A program made the position numbers and the translations under genes. 6,908 nt of DNA, taken from Massilia sp. (lineage in GTDB: Bacteria; Pseudomonadota; Gammaproteobacteria; Burkholderiales; Burkholderiaceae_D). Numbering within the stretch: the first letter of the stretch is position 1; every line of letters begins with the position of its first letter. Below the pieces are notes generated by a model. That model was not told where the DNA came from. It ran no database searches and was given only the letters and a program-made list of their open reading frames with translations. The stretch covers positions 1 through 6,908 of the forward strand of contig JAQGNM010000494.1 of assembly GCA_028291845.1 (NCBI GenBank), in the 5' to 3' direction. Positions 5,066-6,908 of the stretch are shown one piece after another.

Positions 5066-6323
5066 ATTTCAGAGTCCAGACATACTGCACCGGCACCCAA
5101 TCTTGCACGGGCACGCCGTTCTCGCTGGCCGGTTTGAACATGCATTTGGCAATGGCAATGCGGGCTGTCTCGTCGAGCGACGTCGAGCCGCTGGTCCGGT
5201 CTACCCGCGAATCGATGACCTTGCCATCCGTATCGACCAGAAAAAGCATCTTGACTGTACCGGTGACGCCGTCGCGCAGTTCCTGCTTCGGGTACATCGG
5301 TTTGACGCAACTGCCGAACCGGGCCAGCGCCTTTTCCCTCACCGGCTGCGGCGCAGTGCTGGTAGAAGTCGGCGGCAGTTGCGCGCAGCCCGATGCGAGG
5401 GCGATCGACAGGCCCAGTACTGGCAGCGCTGCCTTCCAACGCGATTGTTGTTGCGCGGGGCGTACTAATCGTTTGATACGAGACATCAAATCTCCTCCAT
5501 TGGCGGCCAGCGCCAGTTCAGGGTGGGAAAACTGGATTTTTTCCAGTTCGGACAGGGCCAGCGCCAGGCGGCGCTTGCCCACGTGGGCGGCCGCCAGATC
5601 GTCGGCGATGTGCTCGCGCTCGATGCGGATGCGGTGCGACAGCCACCACACGGCTGGGTGGTAAAACAGCAGCATTTCAGCGACGTTCTGCAGCAGGTTG
5701 ACCAGGTAGTCGTAGCGCTTGACGTGGCCCAGCTCGTGGGCGATCAAGGCTTCCAGCAACTCCGCCGGCATGCCGGTGAGCAAGGCGGACGGCAGCAGTA
5801 GCAGCGGACGCCACCAGCCGGCGGTGATCGGGCTGGCGATGCTGTCGACAATGCGCACCTGCACGGTGCGGGTGATGCCGAATTGCCGCGCCATGCCGGC
5901 TATGCTTGCCTGCAATGCGGCGCCGGCGCGCTTGCCGTCGGCCGCGCGGCCGATCCACCACAGTCCCGCCACCAGGCGTAGCGACAAGGCCGCCGCGCAG
6001 CATGCCCAGCCGAAAACGATGGTCTGCAAATGGCCGCGCAGCCATTCGAGCGGCCCTGCGCCGCCGGGCAATCCGGGCGCCGCACGCGACAACAGGACGG
6101 CGCCATCTCCCTGCGCAGCCGCCGGCGCCGCCAGCCGCACCACCAAATCCGCCACCGGCCACGCCATGCAGGCGAGCAGGGCGGCGCAGGCCAGGGCATA
6201 GCGCGCCTGCGGCCGGCTGTTGCGCAGCGCCACCAGCCCGAGCCCGGCCACGCAGGCGACCAGCGCGCCTTGCCAGACAAAATGCAGCAAGGTCCAGCCG
6301 AGCTGGCCGATCAGGGCGCTCAT
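5064..6323 (-). CDS. M56 family (BlaR1-like) metallopeptidase with C-terminal TonB-type domain
   Basis: A 419-residue inner-membrane zinc protease. Hydrophobic segments at about 8-33, 43-65 and 101-124 precede the zinc site HELGH (196-200), with the downstream ligand region EREHIADD (235-242, probably Glu237). A further membrane segment (about 297-312) leads into a TonB C-terminal-like domain (about 335-419), recognisable by MYPKQELRDGVTGTV, VDTDGKV and a closing VPVQYVWTL. In BlaR1/MecR1 the same position holds a beta-lactam-binding sensor, which is absent here. The expected role is to sense an envelope signal and inactivate the BlaI-type repressor encoded just upstream. The ligand is unknown. 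C339 and C394 in the outer domain could form a disulfide. The ATG at 6323 overlaps the blaI stop codon (ATGA), implying translational coupling. Confidence 0.9.
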   Translation of the reverse strand: MSALIGQLGWTLLHFVWQGALVACVAGLGLVALRNSRPQARYALACAALLACMAWPVADLVVRLAAPAAAQGDGAVLLSRAAPGLPGGAGPLEWLRGHLQTIVFGWACCAAALSLRLVAGLWWIGRAADGKRAGAALQASIAGMARQFGITRTVQVRIVDSIASPITAGWWRPLLLLPSALLTGMPAELLEALIAHELGHVKRYDYLVNLLQNVAEMLLFYHPAVWWLSHRIRIEREHIADDLAAAHVGKRRLALALSELEKIQFSHPELALAANGGDLMSRIKRLVRPAQQQSRWKAALPVLGLSIALASGCAQLPPTSTSTAPQPVREKALARFGSCVKPMYPKQELRDGVTGTVKMLFLVDTDGKVIDSRVDRTSGSTSLDETARIAIAKCMFKPASENGVPVQDWVPVQYVWTLK

Positions 6324-6697
6324 TGCTCGTCCTCTTTCAGCAGCTTCTCGATTTCCTCGCGTTCCTTTTTGGAGATGCCGCTGCGCAGGGCCGCCAGCAC
6401 CAGCGCCTTGGCCGAGCCGGCGAAGGCTTTTTGCATCAGATCCTTGAGCAGATTGGCCTGCAGCGAGTCCTGCGCCTGGGCCGGCGCATACACGTGCGAG
6501 CGCTGGCTTTCGTCGCGGATCAATAAACCCTTGCCATGCATGATCTGCATCAGGCGCAGCACGGTGGCGTAGGTGACGTCGGGCCGCCCAGACTGCATCG
6601 CTTCATGGACTTGCCTGGCGGTGGCGGCGCCCAGCGGCCACAAGGTTTGCAGCAGGTCGAGTTCGGCGGCGGTGGGCTTGGGGATGGCGGCTGTCAT
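6320..6697 (-). CDS. blaI: BlaI/MecI/CopY-family transcriptional repressor
   Basis: A 125-residue winged-helix repressor. The N-terminal DNA-binding domain (about residues 8-73) contains PTAAELDLLQTLWPLG and the recognition helix region TYATVLRLMQIMHGKGLL (42-59). The C-terminal helical dimerisation part (about 76-125) ends in the family-typical S-K-K-E-R-E-E-I-E-K-L-L pattern. It heads an operon with the M56 protease, which in known systems leads to cleavage of the repressor and derepression. The ATG at 6697 has GGAGA (minus strand, 6704-6708) about 6 nt upstream. Two matching palindromes upstream (6730-6753 and 6802-6817) are its probable operators, suggesting autoregulation plus control of the divergent gene at 6830. 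The family name is secure; a role in beta-lactam resistance is not implied. Confidence 0.93.
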   Translation of the reverse strand: MTAAIPKPTAAELDLLQTLWPLGAATARQVHEAMQSGRPDVTYATVLRLMQIMHGKGLLIRDESQRSHVYAPAQAQDSLQANLLKDLMQKAFAGSAKALVLAALRSGISKKEREEIEKLLKEDEQ

Positions 6698-6720
6698 ACA
6701 ATTTCTCCACGGTTTCGGCT

Positions 6721-6749
6721 AGGGTAAGTTATGTAGACAGCGATGTCTA
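6721..6749 (-). promoter_or_regulatory. Candidate blaI operon promoter
   Basis: Read on the minus strand: -35 TAGACA (complement of 6744-6749, 5/6 match), a 17-nt spacer, -10 TACCCT (complement of 6721-6726, 3/6). The -35 is one arm of the perfect palindrome at 6730-6753, so a bound repressor would cover the promoter. The good spacing and the overlap support it; the -10 is weak. Confidence 0.5.
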
Positions 6750-6753
6750 CATA
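6730..6753. promoter_or_regulatory. BlaI operator 1 (perfect palindrome)
   Basis: TATGTAGACA (6730-6739), spacer GCGA (6740-6743), TGTCTACATA (6744-6753): perfect 10-bp arms. The core TAGACA-N4-TGTCTA recurs at 6802-6817. A dyad of this kind between a BlaI-family gene and a divergent gene is the expected operator layout for this family. Assignment to BlaI is inference. Confidence 0.8.
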
Positions 6754-6773
6754 TTTATTTCAGCTACCCCAGC

Positions 6774-6802
6774 TTGTGGTTCGCTACCGTAGGAAATAAT
6801 AT
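6774..6802 (+). promoter_or_regulatory. Candidate promoter of the exported-protein gene
   Basis: TTGTGG (6774-6779), a 17-nt spacer, TAATAT (6797-6802, 4/6 match). Transcription would start near 6808-6810, inside the second palindrome, so repressor binding would block initiation. Confidence 0.5.
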
Positions 6803-6817
6803 AGACACCCTTGTCTA
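6802..6817. promoter_or_regulatory. BlaI operator 2
   Basis: TAGACA (6802-6807), spacer CCCT, TGTCTA (6812-6817). It shares the arms and the 4-nt spacing of operator 1, whose centre is 68 bp away, but its arms are 6 bp rather than 10. It lies between the candidate -10 and the ribosome binding site of the gene at 6830. Confidence 0.75.
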
Positions 6818-6829
6818 ACAGGAGATGTC

Positions 6830-6908
6830 ATGCGAAAACGTCTTGCCCTCGCTGCTGTTCTGCTCGTCCTGGCCTGCCAGGCTGGCGCCGCCGAGTTCCC
6901 CGATTACC
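6830..6908 (+). CDS. Exported protein, N-terminal fragment (runs off window)
   Basis: The first 26 codons of a gene that continues past the window end. The peptide has a classic signal sequence: basic MRKR, a hydrophobic core LALAAVLLVLA, then CQAGAAEFPDY. Cleavage after the AGA or GAA residues by signal peptidase I is likely. VLAC could alternatively serve as a poor lipobox, making it a lipoprotein. AGGAG (6820-6824) lies 5 nt before the ATG, supporting the start. Its function cannot be read from this fragment. Its position opposite blaI, with a putative BlaI operator on its promoter, suggests it is the regulated output of the repressor-protease pair. Confidence 0.8.
   Translation, partial: MRKRLALAAVLLVLACQAGAAEFPDY

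Noticed and set aside
5906..6526. Plus-strand open frames over the M56/blaI region, up to 206 codons
   Set aside because: They have low-complexity Arg/Ala/Pro composition, typical of the antisense of high-GC genes.
6320..6697. Interpretation of the blaI/M56 pair as a beta-lactam resistance locus
   Set aside because: No beta-lactamase or penicillin-binding sensor domain is visible in the window. The protease carries a TonB-like domain, and the divergent target gene is unidentified.

Overview
The window is high-GC bacterial chromosome. The strongly C/G-ending codons, the generic Burkholderiales-type gene set and the protein sequences fit a betaproteobacterium, most likely an Oxalobacteraceae member (Massilia/Duganella/Janthinobacterium type). 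That placement is inference from sequence character, not from a marker gene. There are seven complete protein genes and one partial one. I see no rRNA, tRNA, CRISPR array, phage or intact insertion sequence.

Layout. Positions 1-167 are non-coding, with one copy of a palindromic repeat (28-60) and a hairpin (133-162) just after the end of the first gene. Positions 168-1844 (minus) encode electron-transfer flavoprotein:ubiquinone oxidoreductase. It is divergent from an SDR oxidoreductase (2016-2792, plus), and the 171-bp gap between them holds an inverted repeat and a short tandem repeat. Next come two oppositely oriented copies of the same palindromic repeat (2796-2907) between two convergent genes, then a PAS-LuxR regulator (2918-3601, minus). 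The regulator is divergent, with only 39 bp between starts, from a two-gene operon for a 3-oxoacid CoA-transferase (scoA 3641-4339, scoB 4367-5017). A strong hairpin (5034-5065) separates scoB from a convergent operon read from the minus strand: a BlaI/MecI repressor (6320-6697) overlapping by 4 nt an M56 (BlaR1-like) metallopeptidase with a C-terminal TonB-type domain (5064-6323). Divergent from blaI, a gene for a small-signal-peptide exported protein begins at 6830 and runs off the window.

How the parts work together. ETF-QO feeds electrons from acyl-CoA and amino-acid dehydrogenases into ubiquinone, and the CoA-transferase activates acetoacetate. With the SDR and the PAS regulator, the left two-thirds looks like fatty-acid/ketone-body catabolism, though the units are transcribed separately. 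The right end is a self-contained sensor-protease/repressor switch. Two copies of the palindrome TAGACA-N4-TGTCTA lie in the divergent intergenic region, one on the likely blaI promoter and one on the likely start point of the exported-protein gene. This strongly suggests that BlaI controls both its own operon and that cargo gene. It is the most interesting part of the window, because the expected beta-lactam sensor domain of BlaR1 is replaced by a TonB-like domain, so the signal is unknown.
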